Below, piece after piece: positions 1-11,794 of a stretch of DNA of 64,000 nucleotides. The notes below the pieces were generated by a model. That model saw nothing but the letters and a program-made list of their open reading frames with translations, was not told where the DNA came from and searched no databases. Position 1 is the stretch's first letter; every line of letters starts with the position of its first letter. Both the position numbers and the translations under genes were made by a program. Source of the stretch: Rapana venosa (lineage: Eukaryota; Mollusca; Gastropoda; Neogastropoda; Muricidae); NCBI GenBank assembly GCA_028751875.1, contig CM054143.1, positions 67,851,194-67,915,193 on the forward strand, in the 5' to 3' direction.

Positions 1-1490
1 AAGACGACGGACAAAAGGGGGGAAGATAGACAGTTGAGTTAGAGCCCAGAGTAGCGAAAAGGGAGGGGGAAAAAGAAGATGGAAGGGGAAAATTTTTTAA
101 GGGGTTTTGATTAAAAACATCTTGGGAAGGAGATATGTTGTATCACATTGTTTCATAAAAAGATCTTGATACATTTTTTTAAAAATTTTTTCAGTTTTAG
201 TTTCATTTTTTATTTTGGTGGGAAAAAAGCCTATTCCACACCCAAACCCCCAATATGCTGGATTGATTTAAATAGTTTTTTATCTTGGGGTGAGGTTTTT
301 TAAATCAAATGAGGTGTTAAAACCCCTTTTTGAAGGATGTTTTTGTAATAAAGATGGGGTTTTAAGCAAGATTTTTGATAAAAAACCCTTTATTGAAAAA
401 AAGCTTGGCCCAAAAGGGGGAAAAATTTTTTAATTTTTCTGAATGGCAGCAACTGTTAAAGATGATGTTTGTTTAGGAAAAGCTTTAGGGCGGTTTATGA
501 CCCTCACTTTTAAATGTTGTAAATTTTTTGGGGCCCCTTTCCCCACAGTGTAGATGCTTAATTTTTGTTGTTTGAAAATAAAAATTAAAAGAATATTTTT
601 CGGCATGCGGGAGTTGGGGAATTTTTTTTATTTTGGGGTTTGGGAAAATTTTTGGGGCAATTTTTTTTGACGGGTTTTTGGTTTGGGGGGCGCCAAAAAA
701 TGGGGTTTTTGTCAATAGTTTTTCCCTTAAAAATTTTGTGATTTGAGACTTTTTCAATTTTTTCATTCCCAAATTGTAGAAAAAGGGGTAGATTGCTTTT
801 AAAGTTCTGTGTTTCTGTTTGGGTTGGGAAATGAGCTTTTAATTTGGTTTCTTTGGGGGGAAGGGGCCCATCTTTTTAAAGTGAGTCCATTCCAGAAGAA
901 AATTTATATCTTTTTGGCAAATGGGGAAAGACTTAAAACGAGTTTAAAGGGTTTTTAATATAAATAGTGGGTCATCTGCAAAAAAAATTGGAAAGCTTTA
1001 GTAAAAAAGGGGAAGGGAATCATTAATTTTAAATAGAAAAAAAATAGGGGACCCAGAATAGAACCCTGGGGAAAACCCCAAAATGAATTGGGTTAGAAAA
1101 GTGGGAAAAAATATTTTTGACATAACTTTTTGTTGCCCTGGTAAAAACGAAGGAATAAAATCAGATTTAAGGTATCAGAGGATAGTTTGAATATCCAATT
1201 TTTCCTTTTATTAGCAGATTGTGGTCGTTAAAAAAAAAAAACCTTTGCAAAATTTTATGAAAAAAAACCCCCAGTAAATTCCCTTTTTTTTATTAACTAA
1301 CCATTTGTCTATAATTTTTTTTTTTTTTAAAAAAGGCCCAAGTGGGGAAAGGAGTGTTTTTGCTTAAACCCCATTTTTGATTGGGGGGGGAATAAGGTGT
1401 TTTCTTTTTAAATGGAAAGTAGGAATTTATTAATGGTTTCTCTAATGGTTTTGAAAGGACAGTTTGGAATTGAGAGTTTTAGAATTTTTA
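1..1490. other. Low-complexity, probably poorly polished sequence
   Basis: This stretch is dominated by runs of A, T, G and C of four to ten bases and has no long clean reading frame. The same texture continues to about 6.9 kb and then stops, which suggests uncorrected long-read consensus rather than biology. The only coding trace seen is the minus-strand RT relic at about 880-1290, listed separately. Nothing else here can be supported. Confidence 0.5.
880..1290 (-). pseudogene. Degraded non-LTR reverse transcriptase relic
   Basis: Reading the minus strand and switching frame at homopolymer runs gives, in order, a trace of the AFD...NDHNLL region, then HFGV.P...ILWVP resembling the GVPQGSILGP motif, then FADDPLFI resembling the FADDT catalytic box. 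The order and spacing fit the RT palm domain of a CR1- or Jockey-like non-LTR element. No frame stays open, so the copy is dead or the sequence is full of indel errors. The clade cannot be decided. This is a pattern match made by eye, so confidence is moderate. Confidence 0.45.
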
Positions 1491-1494
1491 AAAT

Positions 1495-2712
1495 TTTTGG
1501 GCCAGTTTTGTGTGACGTGCTGTGGGGACAAGGTGACAGTGAAAAGTATGTCGTGTTGTGTAGTGCTGTGTGGACAAGTTTGTCAGTGTAAAGTATGCCG
1601 TTTTGTGTGATTTGCTTGTGGGGACAAGGTGACAGTGAAAAAGGTAGTCAGTGTTGTGTGATTTGCTGTGTGACAAGATGCGTGAAAAAGTTCCCAGTGC
1701 TGTTTTGACGTGCTGTGGGGGACGGGGAGGGACATTTGTAAAGTATCCCCGTGTTGTGGGGAATTTGCTGTGGGGGGGAAAAGATGGATTTGAAAAGTAT
1801 CCCAGTGTTGGTGACGTGCTTTTGGGGGACAAGAGGCAGTGAAAAGTTTTTCCCCAGTGTTGTGTGATTTGCGTGTGACAAGATGGCAGTGAAAAGTATC
1901 CCAGTTTTGTGTGAGTGCTGTTGTGACAAGATGGCAGTGTAAAGTTCCCCGTGTTGTGTGCTGCTGTGTGACAAGTTGGCAGTTTTAAAAGTATCCCAAA
2001 GGTTGTGTGACTGCTTTTTTTGTGGGACAGTTTGACGGAAAAAGAATGCCAGTGTTGTGGAGTGCTGTGTGGACAGGGGGCATGAAAAGATGCCATTTTT
2101 GTGACGTGCTTTTGTGAAAAGGGAAGGCAGTGTAAAGTATGCCAGTGTTGTGTAAAGTGCTGTGGGGGACAAGAGGGCAGTGTAAAAGGTTTGTCGGTTG
2201 TGTGAAGTGTTTGTGTGGAAAAGATGGCGTGTAAAGTATCCCAGTGTTTGTGGGGAGTGCTGTGTGACAAGAGGGGCAGTGTAAAGTATGCCAGTTTTTG
2301 TGTGAAAAGATGGCAGTGTAAGTATCCCCGTGTTGTGTAAAGTGCTTTTGTGAAAAAGATGGTGTTTTAAAGTATGCCAGGGGTTGGTAAACTTGGGTGT
2401 GGGGGAAAGGTGACAGTGAAAGTTTCCCAGTGTTTTGTGCTTTGCTGTGTGACAGAGGGCCCTTGTAATGTATGCCAGTGTTTTTGTGACGTGCTGTGGG
2501 AAAAGATGACAGGAAAAAAGTATGCCAGTTTTGTGTACGTGCTGTGTGACAAGATGGCATTTTGTAAAGTATCCCAGTGTTGTGGGGCGTGCTGTGTGGA
2601 AAAGGATGGCAGTTTTAAAAGATCCCAGTGTTGTTTTTGACGTGCTGTGTGGACAAGTTGGCAGTGAAAAGTTGCCAGTGTTGTGTGACGTGCTTTTGTG
2701 ACAAGAGGGGGG
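1495..2712. repeat. Degraded minisatellite, ~50-bp unit
   Basis: About two dozen copies of a unit near 50 bp, built around gtgctgtgtgacaagatgg and gtaaagtatcccagtgttg. Copies differ mainly by single-base gains and losses at homopolymers and by dinucleotide dropouts. Overlapping open frames on both strands come from the repeat and are not genes. Confidence 0.85.
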
Positions 2713-5700
2713 CCCAAAGGCCCCGTCCCCCTCCCTGTTTTTCGGGTCCTCAGCGCACTAAAGCTAGATATTTTATTGTTTTTGGGAAAATTTTTCGCTT
2801 TCTTCTTATTCTTCTTCTGCCAGCCATTTTGGTTTCTTTTCAGTTGTTGATGTCTTTTTTTTTAAAAAAACGGGTTTTATTCCCTTTTTGAGTAGGAAAA
2901 GTGGGGTTCTTGGGGTCTCTCTCTTTAAATTTGAGAGGGGCATTTTGGGGGTTTTGCCTGGAAGCAAAAATTTTCAGCAATGGCCCCCTTTTAATTTTTT
3001 TTTTTTGGGGGGGGGGGGGGGAAGGTGGAGAAGGAATAAAGAAATTGGTTTTTTTATGTTTTGTGGCTATTATTTTTTTGGAAATTTTGTGCTGTGGGTT
3101 ATTTTTTTTGTATTTTGTGTTTTTGGCCATTTGTTTTTTGGTGTCATCGGGCCTCTTTTTTCCCTTTTTCCCTTTTTTTAAATTTTTTTTCCCGTAGTGG
3201 AAGATAAAAACTGTTCAGGGGTTTAATTTTTGAACTTAGGTTTATTTTGATAACATTTTCTTCCCTTTTGTGTGTTTGGTAATTTTGGTGTTATTCTTAG
3301 TTATGCCGGGCCATTTTCATAGTTGGCTTCCAACGGCCCTGGATGTGATTTTGAGGTTTTTTTTTTTTTTGAAAATTTTTTGAAAGGATATATTGAGTCA
3401 GGGTTTGTGGGGAAAATACCCTATTGTTTTGTTATATGATTTTTTTTGCAGTTTTTATGGAAAGTAATGTTAAAATTTATTAAGGTAGCAAAACGCTAGC
3501 ATAAAAAGTGTAATACATCCTTGTTTTTCATTTATTTCATTTATACCCTTTTTAAATCACGCAGAGAAATTTTTGCGTGGGAAAATTTGGGGGGCTCTCC
3601 CGGGGAGGGGCACGTCGCCGCAAGAGCGCGTTTTTCCTTTTTTTTTTTTTTTTTTCCTGTCTGCAACAGTTTTGTTTCCCTTTTCAGAGTGGGGTTTTTT
3701 TTACCTAATTTTGCCCGGGACAATTCTTGTTGCCTTGGGTTTTTATGTGCGCTAAAAAATTTTTTGTGCCCAAAAACGGGGCCTCGGTTTTCGTTCGTCC
3801 GAAAAACTAGCGCCCAGAAACCCCCACTCATGATCTAATGGATGGGGTAAAAGTTTGGGTTCCCAAAAGGGGGGTACGAAAAACCCCCGCACACTTCCGA
3901 CCCGGGTTTTCGCTTTTAGAAGGGCGTTTACCTCAGAAACCCCCGATCCAAAGCTTAGCTTTTCATCGTGGTGGGTAAAAGGCTCTTTCAGAAAACTTAT
4001 TGTTTGGGGGAAAAAGGGGGAGTAAAGGGAAGAGGTACAATGCATTCATTTCATTGTCCCAAGAAGGCCACACAGACTTTTGTAACAGGGTTTCACCAAG
4101 CAAAACCCGAGGCAAATTCATAGTATGTTGTTATTGTTTTGAAGCATTCAAAAACCCAAAATTTTTCAAAAAAACATTTGGCCCCCAGTAGGTTTTTTTT
4201 ACAGAAGGTTTTTTGTTTTTGGGGGTAGTTGCTTTGCTTGTAATACAAGGCACACACGGGCACAAGCACAACACACACAATTTTATAGAAAAAAAATTAA
4301 ATTTCATTCGTTTTAACCAAAAAACGTAGAAAACCCGTAAATTTTCTTTGTGGTGGAGATTTTAATTTCTATATAATATTTTAAAGTAAAAATACCAAAA
4401 AACTTTTTTTTTCCCCCCTTTTTTGAAAACTCCTTTAAAGGGATATTTTAATTTAAATTTTATTTGGCATTTGATATTGCAAAAGGTTTGGAAATCCTTT
4501 TAAAAGGAAAATTTGTTTTTAGTTAGTTTCCTTAAAGGGTTAAACCCTTTTTAGTTTTTGTTTGGTTTTTTTTTTTATTTTTATCTTTTGCTTTGCACGG
4601 TTTCAGTTTCTTTTCTGATTGACTTTCTTTCCCCCCCCGCTTTTTTCAGTAGAAACTCCCCCACAAAACCCCAATTCTCATAACCCTTGTATGGGTTTTT
4701 TTTTCGTCTTAAAATCCCCTGAGATGGGAACCCAAATAAAAACGAAGACAACAAAAAAACAACAACCAATTTTAAAGTGGCCCGGGAATTTAGTGATAGA
4801 ATTGTTAGTGCCTGAAAATTAGAAATGTTAAAAATGTCTGGTAGGGAAACCTTCAGTCTCAGAGACTCTGGAGTTGCTGTGCTTTGGGGTTTTTTCTGGT
4901 AACCGCAGGGGTGGGGTGTGGTGGCTGGCCAGTCTGGGAAAAGGAAAGACAGGGCCGGGGGCCCATAGCAGAAGGGGAGGGTACAGAGAGGGAATTGACA
5001 ATGTGGTCTGTCTGCCTTTCCGGGGCTGCGCCCTTTTTTTCCCTTTTTTGCCTGTTTTGGGGTGAACAGCAAGTGTCTTTCCAATTTGGGGAGACTTTTG
5101 CCCCGTTTGTCTCCAGGTGACCGTTCCCGGGTGTTTTCTTTTTTGTTTTTTCTGGTTGATGTTCCAAGTCCCCTTGCAAAAGCTTTGAATTTACAGCTGT
5201 TTTGGGCTGCCCCGTGGGGCATTTTCCCTTCACAAGTTTTCCCTAGAGGAGGTCTTTTTGGGGGGTTTGTCCCAAAAGGGCCCTGCGCCTTTTTATGGGG
5301 CCCAGCCAGCGCAAAACGGGCTCTGTTTCAACAGCGGTTTACATGCTGGTGGTCCAGTCTTTCCAGGGCTGTGTTGTTTGAGCCTTTTCCCGCCCGGGGG
5401 GTTTAGGATGTGTTGGAGGCAACGAAATGAAAAATGGGCTTTCGCTCTTTTTCGAGCGCAAGTCCAGGAAACGCTTTCTTTTGGGGGGTGCTTTAGACGA
5501 AAGGGTTTTAGTCTGGGGTTGTGTGGCTCGGGAGGTTGCTGTTGTTCCCCGCTTTTGTGTCGTTGGTTTGGTGGTCGCCCGCTTTGCGATTTTTCGCTTT
5601 GTTGACCTGCGTCAAACGATTTGAGTGTCTGAGAAAAGTTGAGGGGGAAATTTCACCAAAAACATGGCGGGCATCCAGTTCTTTGGTTTTATTTTATGTG

Positions 5701-6215
5701 ATTTTGGGGGGGAGTTTAGCCTTTTTGTACCATGACTTTTGTTTCTTCAAGCTGATGGTCAGGCCCGAAATCTTGGGGGAGGGATCGCTGAAGCGAAATC
5801 TGAGCTGCTGTAGGCCGGGCTGCAAGCAAAGAGGAAAAATCAAGCAGGCACCCCGGCTTTGGGTTGTTGTCTTGGCTGTTTGGGCTGGAGGGGGTTGAAG
5901 AGCTTTTCCCGACCTGGTTTTGGGGGTAGACACCCTTTAGGTGCAGGACCAAATGCGGTTTTTAGAATCGCAAAAAAAGAAGATCCCTAATGGGGTGGGT
6001 GTCACCCAAAAGCAGTTTGTTACTTCTTAAAATTTGCAACCCTTTTTTGTAAAGGGGAATGGGACTTGACAGCTGGGAATTTTTAGTGCTTTCTTTAATG
6101 TGCTTTTCACGTAAATTGTGAAGTTGGGTTTGTGAGGGGCTTGGAGGGGTTTTTATGGGAAAGGGTTTAAAATTTTTTAGTTCCCCACACCAGTCATTCT
6201 TTTAAAGGAAAAGGG
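2713..6215. other. Unassigned homopolymer-rich region
   Basis: No gene, RNA or recognisable mobile element could be supported. GC content rises around 4.85-5.90 kb and several short overlapping frames exist there, but none shows a family motif. A G-run and T-run-rich segment lies at 3.00-3.20 kb. Frequent homopolymers make any ORF here unreliable. Confidence 0.5.
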
Positions 6216-6905
6216 TCACCAGTTTCATACGCGGTCTTTTTTTTAAGGAAGGCTGGCCAGTCATACAGCGGGCTTTTTTTTTAAGGACAGGCTTTTGGGG
6301 GTGATACAGCGGTCTTTCTTTTTTGGACGGCTGGCCAGGCAACAGCGGTCTTTCTTTAAGGGGGCAGGGGTTTGGGCCGGGAATACAGCGGTCATTTCTT
6401 TTTTGGACAGGCTGGCGTGCTACGCGGTCATTTTTTTAAGGCCCGGCTTTGGGCCCGTTTCATACAGGGTCATTTTTTTAAGGGGCAGGGTGGCCAAATT
6501 CATACAGCGGTCAAATTTTTTTAAGGACGGTGGCCAGGGACATACAGCGGTCATTTCTTTTTAAAGGGCAGGCTGGGCCCGTTAAAAACAGCGGTCTTTT
6601 TTTTTAAAGGGCAGGGTGGCCAGTACAAACGCGGGGCTTTTTTTTAAGGGGCAGGTGGCCAGTACATACAGCGGTCATTTCTTTAAGGGAAGGTGGCCAG
6701 TACCTTTTCAGCGGGTTTATTTCTTTAAGGACGGGTGGCCCGTAAAAATTCGCGGTCCCCCTTTTTTAAGGACGGCTGGCCCGTAAAATTTCAGCGGGGC
6801 ATTTCTTTAAAGGGCAGGTGGCCAGTCCCTTCAGCGGGGCACTTCTTTTTGGACAGGCTCGGTTTAAAACGGCGGTCATTCTTTAAGGGAAAAGGGTCGC
6901 CAGAT
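6216..6905. repeat. Degraded minisatellite, ~38-bp unit
   Basis: Roughly 17 copies of a unit with the core tggccagtcatacagcggtc followed by atttctttaaggacaggc. Copies differ by homopolymer indels, as in the array at 1.5-2.7 kb. The array ends next to the point where sequence quality becomes clean. Confidence 0.85.
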
Positions 6906-8285
6906 GTCACAGGGCCCCAAATTTTGCAGGCTTTAATACCACCACAAACAAAAATTTTGCTCGCTTTCACACTTTTTTTCTCTTTAAAAAAAACTTTTAA
7001 AATCCAAAAGTTATGTAAAACGGGTGGAAAATATTTAAAAAATACAAAAATAATATGATATCTACACAATTCAAAACATTCATACAACAAGCTTTAAAAA
7101 GGTTTACTTCCTTAAGAATAATACCGACAATGAACAAGACAATGAAGAAAACCACAATGAAGTCCAGAATGAAAACACAAACACAGTTACTGCAGTCACG
7201 GAAGCTCAGTCTTGAAGACCGAAGCACCACAAGCTTTCTTCACACACACACACAGATCTCACTGGAATAAGAAAGTCCGACATCGCCCAGTGTTCCACAC
7301 ACAGGCTACTACACAAGTGGTCTCACCACTGCTGATGACCAACAACAACAACAACAACAACGACAACGATGACCAGTTGCATTGAGAAACAGCCTTCCAC
7401 AGCGCCGGAGTTCAGCCTTCACAGGCGTAGCACTGCACCAGTGGCTTCACAGCCTGGGCATGCTGCAGACTCCCAGGGAAAGGCCTGAATCTCCGGAACG
7501 CTACCAGCTCCTGACACTGGAACTGTACAGAGAACTGTCTGTGTCTACAAATGCTGTCAGTGTTCTCACACACACACACACACACACACAAATATTCCAA
7601 ACTACTTGCACCTCTGCAAGGTAACAGTGCACGCATGTACAAAGTCTCATGCATAAAGCACAAGATTTATTTCATTTCTCATTTTAGCCCCACCAACCAC
7701 GAAGGTCACATCAGAACTGTCACCATAATCATCACTTTCAGCAACTTCAATAACATACACCCTGACGTTAAGTTCACACCATCAAAACCCTCAGTTATCA
7801 AATATTGCCAAATAACTTTCAAAATAAATAAGAATAATTGAATAATGAAATATGAAAAATATTCTCTGTAATTTCTGTAATCTTCATTGAACAATGCGGA
7901 ATTAAATCTTGAATCTTGGTTTCTTTTTAGACCACTAAAAATAGTACTTTAAACTGCAAACTTTTGCTTACATGATAATAGAAACATTTACCTAAGACTG
8001 AAAAACTTAATTGTTACGATTCACAATATTGCACTGATATTATTAATTCAACTACAAAATCCTTCAGTTATCTCCCGGCAACAAAAGTATGTTATTTTGA
8101 ATCACTAACCCCAGCACCACAACAAAACTGGGTAACATCCTCCACCCAGAGGAGGATGGAGCCCTATGCTCAAAACAGCCTGCGTCCTGCTGTGATGAAG
8201 GCAGCGGAGGACCTGAAGAATAATAATTATGGTCAACAATTACAGTCATGAAAACCTCCCAAGTCTTCACTATCATCATTCACAT
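6906..8285. other. Unassigned sequence with microsatellites
   Basis: Apparently single-copy sequence with a (CAA)n tract near 7342-7365 and a (CA)n tract near 7569-7591. Short open frames exist on both strands but none resembles a known protein and no splice-bounded coding block was recognised. Confidence 0.5.
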
Positions 8286-8368
8286 TTCACGTGAAAAAGC
8301 ATTAAAGAAAGAACTAAAAATTCACAACTGTCAGATGCATGCAACCTACGCGAAACGTTTGCATATGT
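8286..8368. repeat. Short repeat X, left part (split by an RTE insertion)
   Basis: The segment holding aaagaactaaaaattcacaa and gaaacgtttgcatatgt is repeated, with substitutions, at 11795-11880. In that second copy the sequence runs straight on into tttagaatgtaacaaactta. Here the continuation is found 3.2 kb away at 11600-11640, because the RTE-A element inserted within it. This comparison fixes the insertion point. Confidence 0.75.
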
Positions 8369-8380
8369 ACATCATCATCA

Positions 8381-9761
8381 TCAGTCCCGTGACCTTGGTG
8401 GTCGTGGAGGAGACACGAAAGACGATGCCGTGGTAAGCCTCCTCCATCCATCTCGGTCCTCGGCTCTGCACAGTAGTGCCAAGTCATTCATTCTGGTCCA
8501 TTCTCTGATGTTGTCCATCCATGACTTGTCTGTCTTCCCCTCTTTCTGCCACCTTCGAGTGTTCCCTGCAATACTGTTTTTGGCAGAGTGTTGTGGCGGG
8601 TGACGTGGCCGAACCATGTCAGCTTTTTCTTCTTGACGATGGTGAGAAGGGGTTCCTGTGGACCTGCCAGCCGTGTTATTTGACTCTTGACAAATTCATT
8701 GGTCTTTCGTTCTCTCCAGGATATGCCCAGCAGTTTTCTATGGCATTTTGTTTCAAATGACTGGATTCGCTTTGCTGTTTCAGCAGTCAATGTCCAGGTT
8801 TCACTTCCGTACAGCAGGATAGTCTGAATTAGGGCTTTGTAGAGCTTTAGTTTGATTGGTAAACTGATCTCTTTACTTTTCCATATGGTGGTGAGTTTTT
8901 GTCATGGAAGATGTTGCCATGGCTAGTCTGACTTTGATTTCTGTTGTCGATTGCCCGTCCTTTGTGAGTGTAGCGCCAAGGTATTTAAAAGCGTCTACCT
9001 CCTCCAGTTGCTGGCCGTTCATGTAAATTTTAGCAGTGGCGTTGCTCGTGCTGTTCACAAGTACTTTACTTTTCTCCGAGCTCACCTCCATCCCATATGC
9101 TCCAGCTCTGTTCTCAAGTCTCTTGCAGCTCTGTGTTACTTCCGCCCATGAGATCAATGTCATCGGCAAACCGTAAGTTGTTGAGGGGTCTGCCGCTAAT
9201 GGAGATGGTAGAGTGGAAGTCATGGAGGGTCTCTCTCATAATGTTTTCCAAGAACAGATTAAACAGGACTGGAGATAACAGGCATCCTTGTCGGACCCCA
9301 ACTGTGGTTTTGAAGTAGTCTCCGACCTGATTGTTCAGAAGGACTGCACTGCTTGCGGTGTTGTATAGTGCTTGAATGGTTTGCACTAGTCCTTCTTCAA
9401 TGCCAAGCATTCTGAGGACCTGCCACAGGCCTTCGTGCCATACTCTGTCGAAAGCCTTCTTGAAGTCGATGAAGTTGTGGAACAGGTCTCTCTGATGTTG
9501 AAGATGTTTTTCCATCAGGATGTGGCAGTTAAAAATCTGTTCAATTGTGCTCCTGCCTGCCCTGAACCCAGCTTGTTCCTCTGCAAGGTGTTCTTCTGCC
9601 TCCTCCTTGAGTCGATTCAAAATAACTTTGAGCATGATCTTGCTGGCGTGGCTGATGAGGCTGATTGTTCTATAGTTTTGGCATTGGCGTAAATTCCCCT
9701 TCTTGGGCAGAGTATGATGAGTGATTGTGTCCATTCTGTTGGCCACTGTTTTGTCTCCCAA
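8381..9761 (-). pseudogene. RTE-A reverse transcriptase, frameshifted 3' part
   Basis: Continuation of the RTE-A polyprotein in broken frames. The piece 9761-9114 has NYRTISLISHASK, AGFRAGRSTIEQIF, FIDFKKAFDRVW, GVRQGCLLSPVLF and an intact FADDIDLM catalytic box. The frame then shifts near 9130 (RT thumb, 9223-8873), again near 8870 and again near 8500. The last pieces hold the C-terminal LYGSETWTLTAE and KLTWFGHVTRH motifs typical of this RT group and end at PPRSRD followed by a stop at 8381. At least three frameshifts mean no functional protein is made. Confidence 0.85.
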
Positions 9762-11421
9762 ATCTTCTGACAGATAGCTGTAACATGTGTGATAACTGTT
9801 TCGCCACCATGCTGAGCAGCTCTGCTGGTATGTTGTCTGCTCCTGGGGACTTTCCTACTGGTAAACTGCGGATGGCTTCTTCCACTTCTTCCCTCAGTAT
9901 AGGTAATGGCGAGGGTGCTCTTGATGTTGCTGCCTTCTCTTCTATTATGCTCTTGTCAGGTTGGATTGGGTAGTTGTATAGTTCTTGACAATACTCAGAC
10001 CACCTGTTCAATGCAGCTGAGCTTTCTGTGAGGAGGTTTCCGGAGCTGTCTTCAATGACTGATGAAGTGGTTTGGAGTGGTTTTGTGAGTTTCTTCAGGG
10101 TATCATATGCCTTTTTACTGTTGCCCACTTTCATGCTTTTTTCGATCTCATCACATTGATCACTGATCCACTTCTCTCTGGCCTTTAGCATTGACTTCTT
10201 CACAAGATTGTTGGCCTCCCGGTATTCTTTAGGGTTGGAAGACCTGGTTGGTTTCAGTGCTCTTCTTGTATTGCAGAGGTCCAAGATGTCATTGGTAGTC
10301 CATGGCTGGTGTTTATTCCTCTGACAACCGAGTACCTCCTCTGCTGTTTCTCGGACTGCCTCATTAAAGTTGTTGGTGAGGTCATTGATGTCATTGTCCA
10401 GGGGGGTTAATGCCGCAAAACGTCCGCCAAGCTTAGCTTGGAAGATCTCCTCGACATCTGGATCTTTCAGTTTGTCCACGTCAAATTTGATACGTGGGTT
10501 TGCAGGCTGTTTGTTTTTCTTCAGCTTCATTTTGAATACCAGCAGCACAAGGTCGTGGTCGCTGCCTATGTCAGCTCCAGGGTAGGTTCTTGTTCTGGCT
10601 CTGTTGATGCTGGATTTGAAGCGCTGTGGTGTTAAGATCAAATCTATTTGGTTATGGATCTTGCCGTTTGGCGCATGCCAGGTTGTCCTCCTTGACTGCT
10701 TGTGGGGATAGAGGGTATTGGCAATGGTAAGTCTGTGGGTGCAGGTAAACTCCAGCAGATGTAGTCCCCTGTCGTTGGTCTCTCCAGTTCCAAACTGACC
10801 AACTGTTCCGGCCCATTGGTTGTAAGAGTCAGGACCTACTTTGGCATTAAAATCCCCTTGAATGATGATGATGTCTTTCTTGGGTATCTTCATAATGGTC
10901 TCTTCAAGATCTTCGTAAAATTCTTCTACTTCATCTGCATGGTCAGATGATGGTGCATAGAATTGTATGATGGTGATGTTCTTGGGCTTGGCCGACACCC
11001 GGATGCTGATAATCCTGCTGGAAGCCGGTGTACAGCTGATAATGCACCCCACTACTTCCTTTCTGACAATAAATGCCACTCCATGTTGGTGATGTTTCTC
11101 TTGACTACTGTACCAGATCTTGTTGCCTTCTTCAGTCATTGTCTCACCAAATCCTTTCCATCTCACTTCTCCTAGTCCAATAATGTCCCATTTATAGCGG
11201 CTAAGTTCATACTCTAGTTCTTTGATTTTTCCGCACTGGTAGAGTGTACGGACGTTCCATGTACCAATGGTGATCTGTTCTCTAGGGAGTTTAAGTAATG
11301 TTTTAACTCCAGTAGCTGACTTGTCACTTCCACCCTGGTGTTGATCAATGGAAAGCGCGGTCGTTGGTAACCCGGGCCTCGACCGATCCGGTATCATATT
11401 GGCTTTGCATTTGTTTTTCAT
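9670..11421 (-). CDS. RTE-A endonuclease plus start of reverse transcriptase
   Basis: An open frame of 583 codons. The endonuclease domain shows GTWNVRTL at residues 53-60, the catalytic glutamate in GEVRW near residue 85, GDFNAKVG at 189-196, TWHAPNG at 247-253 and SDHD at 287-290, so all the main catalytic boxes are present. The RT starts late in the frame with SPGADNIPAELL. The last residues (after about 9745) are out of frame with the rest of the RT, which continues in another frame at 9761-9114. The Met start is uncertain: about 45 residues precede the endonuclease fold. Such proteins are often mislabelled in databases as craniofacial development protein 2. This is an element protein that would nick target DNA and prime reverse transcription, not a host gene. 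Confidence 0.87.
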   Translation of the reverse strand: MKNKCKANMIPDRSRPGLPTTALSIDQHQGGSDKSATGVKTLLKLPREQITIGTWNVRTLYQCGKIKELEYELSRYKWDIIGLGEVRWKGFGETMTEEGNKIWYSSQEKHHQHGVAFIVRKEVVGCIISCTPASSRIISIRVSAKPKNITIIQFYAPSSDHADEVEEFYEDLEETIMKIPKKDIIIIQGDFNAKVGPDSYNQWAGTVGQFGTGETNDRGLHLLEFTCTHRLTIANTLYPHKQSRRTTWHAPNGKIHNQIDLILTPQRFKSSINRARTRTYPGADIGSDHDLVLLVFKMKLKKNKQPANPRIKFDVDKLKDPDVEEIFQAKLGGRFAALTPLDNDINDLTNNFNEAVRETAEEVLGCQRNKHQPWTTNDILDLCNTRRALKPTRSSNPKEYREANNLVKKSMLKAREKWISDQCDEIEKSMKVGNSKKAYDTLKKLTKPLQTTSSVIEDSSGNLLTESSAALNRWSEYCQELYNYPIQPDKSIIEEKAATSRAPSPLPILREEVEEAIRSLPVGKSPGADNIPAELLSMVAKQLSHMLQLSVRRFGRQNSGQQNGHNHSSYSAQEGEFTPMPKL

Positions 11422-11599
11422 GTCTTTTCTGTGGGCTTAGGATATTCCTTGGTGGTGCCAATCTCCTCTCCAAGTCTCCATATGTTTTGTTGTTGTTTTT
11501 TTCTATTGGGGTTTCCTCCCCCACATGCGACAGGTTGTACTGGGTTACATGGATACCAGTAGCAGTAACAGAGAACTTCTCTGACTGACCTGACCTGAC

Positions 11600-11640
11600 G
11601 CACATGTTTAGAATGTAACAAACTTAGGCTTGTGACTGTG
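11600..11640. repeat. Short repeat X, right part
   Basis: Contains tttagaatgtaacaaactta, which follows the 8286-8368 segment in the undisturbed copy at 11795-11880. It lies directly against the 5' end of RTE-A and starts with the right-hand target duplication. Confidence 0.7.
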
Positions 11641-11695
11641 GGAGCCAGGATGCAACCCTGTTTCACTCCGCTCTGTATGCTGAAGGCAGCTTTTT
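11607..11695 (-). pseudogene. Fragment of family D non-LTR RT (VKQGCILAPT box)
   Basis: The minus strand encodes KAAFSIQSGVKQGCILAPT, which is the RT box just before the catalytic YADD region in this group. Upstream residues of the same protein are encoded at 12223-11880, so this is probably the same copy, split by repeat X and a SINE-like S1 copy between 11.70 and 11.88 kb. The frame is closed on both sides. Confidence 0.65.
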
Positions 11696-11696
11696 C

Positions 11697-11792
11697 TGTT
11701 ATCCTTTATTCTTTAATTCTTTCATTTCAAGGATAGTGGAATAAGTATTCATGTGCTTTTTTTTAATCCAGTCCCTGCGTGTATGCAGTTTA
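11697..11792 (-). repeat. SINE-like repeat S1, copy 1
   Basis: Matches the S1 family by the stretch atgtgctttttt and the adjoining ccagtccctg...tgtatgcagttt. The T-rich end at low coordinates corresponds to an A-rich 3' tail on the minus strand. Four other copies occur in the window (24.40, 36.81, 42.96 and 52.82 kb). Confidence 0.8.
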
Positions 11793-11794
11793 GT

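Larger units (their letters stand above)
8369..11599 (-). mobile_element. RTE-like non-LTR retrotransposon, family A, near full length
   Basis: On the minus strand this element carries an apurinic-type endonuclease followed by a reverse transcriptase and a C-terminal region, the usual RTE-type order in about 3.2 kb. The 3' end (low coordinates) finishes in GAT/ATC trinucleotide repeats, and a second copy at 53.87-56.18 kb ends the same way. The flanks gcatatgt (8361-8368) and gcacatgt (11600-11607) look like an 8-bp target-site duplication with one mismatch. The host sequence on either side rejoins into repeat X. The 5' end shows short gtcag-type direct repeats. The element has at least four frameshifts and is probably inactive. 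Confidence 0.88.

Noticed and set aside
1488..2560. Long ORFs on the minus strand at 1.5-2.6 kb
   Set aside because: They are translations of the 50-bp minisatellite, with frame changes at homopolymers.
4581..5898. Host exons in the GC-richer part at 4.6-5.9 kb
   Set aside because: Overlapping frames on both strands with no motif, no convincing splice sites and many homopolymers.
8381..11421. Host gene resembling craniofacial development protein 2
   Set aside because: The endonuclease-RT order, frameshifts, trinucleotide tail and target duplication show that this is an RTE-type element. Database names for such frames are misleading.
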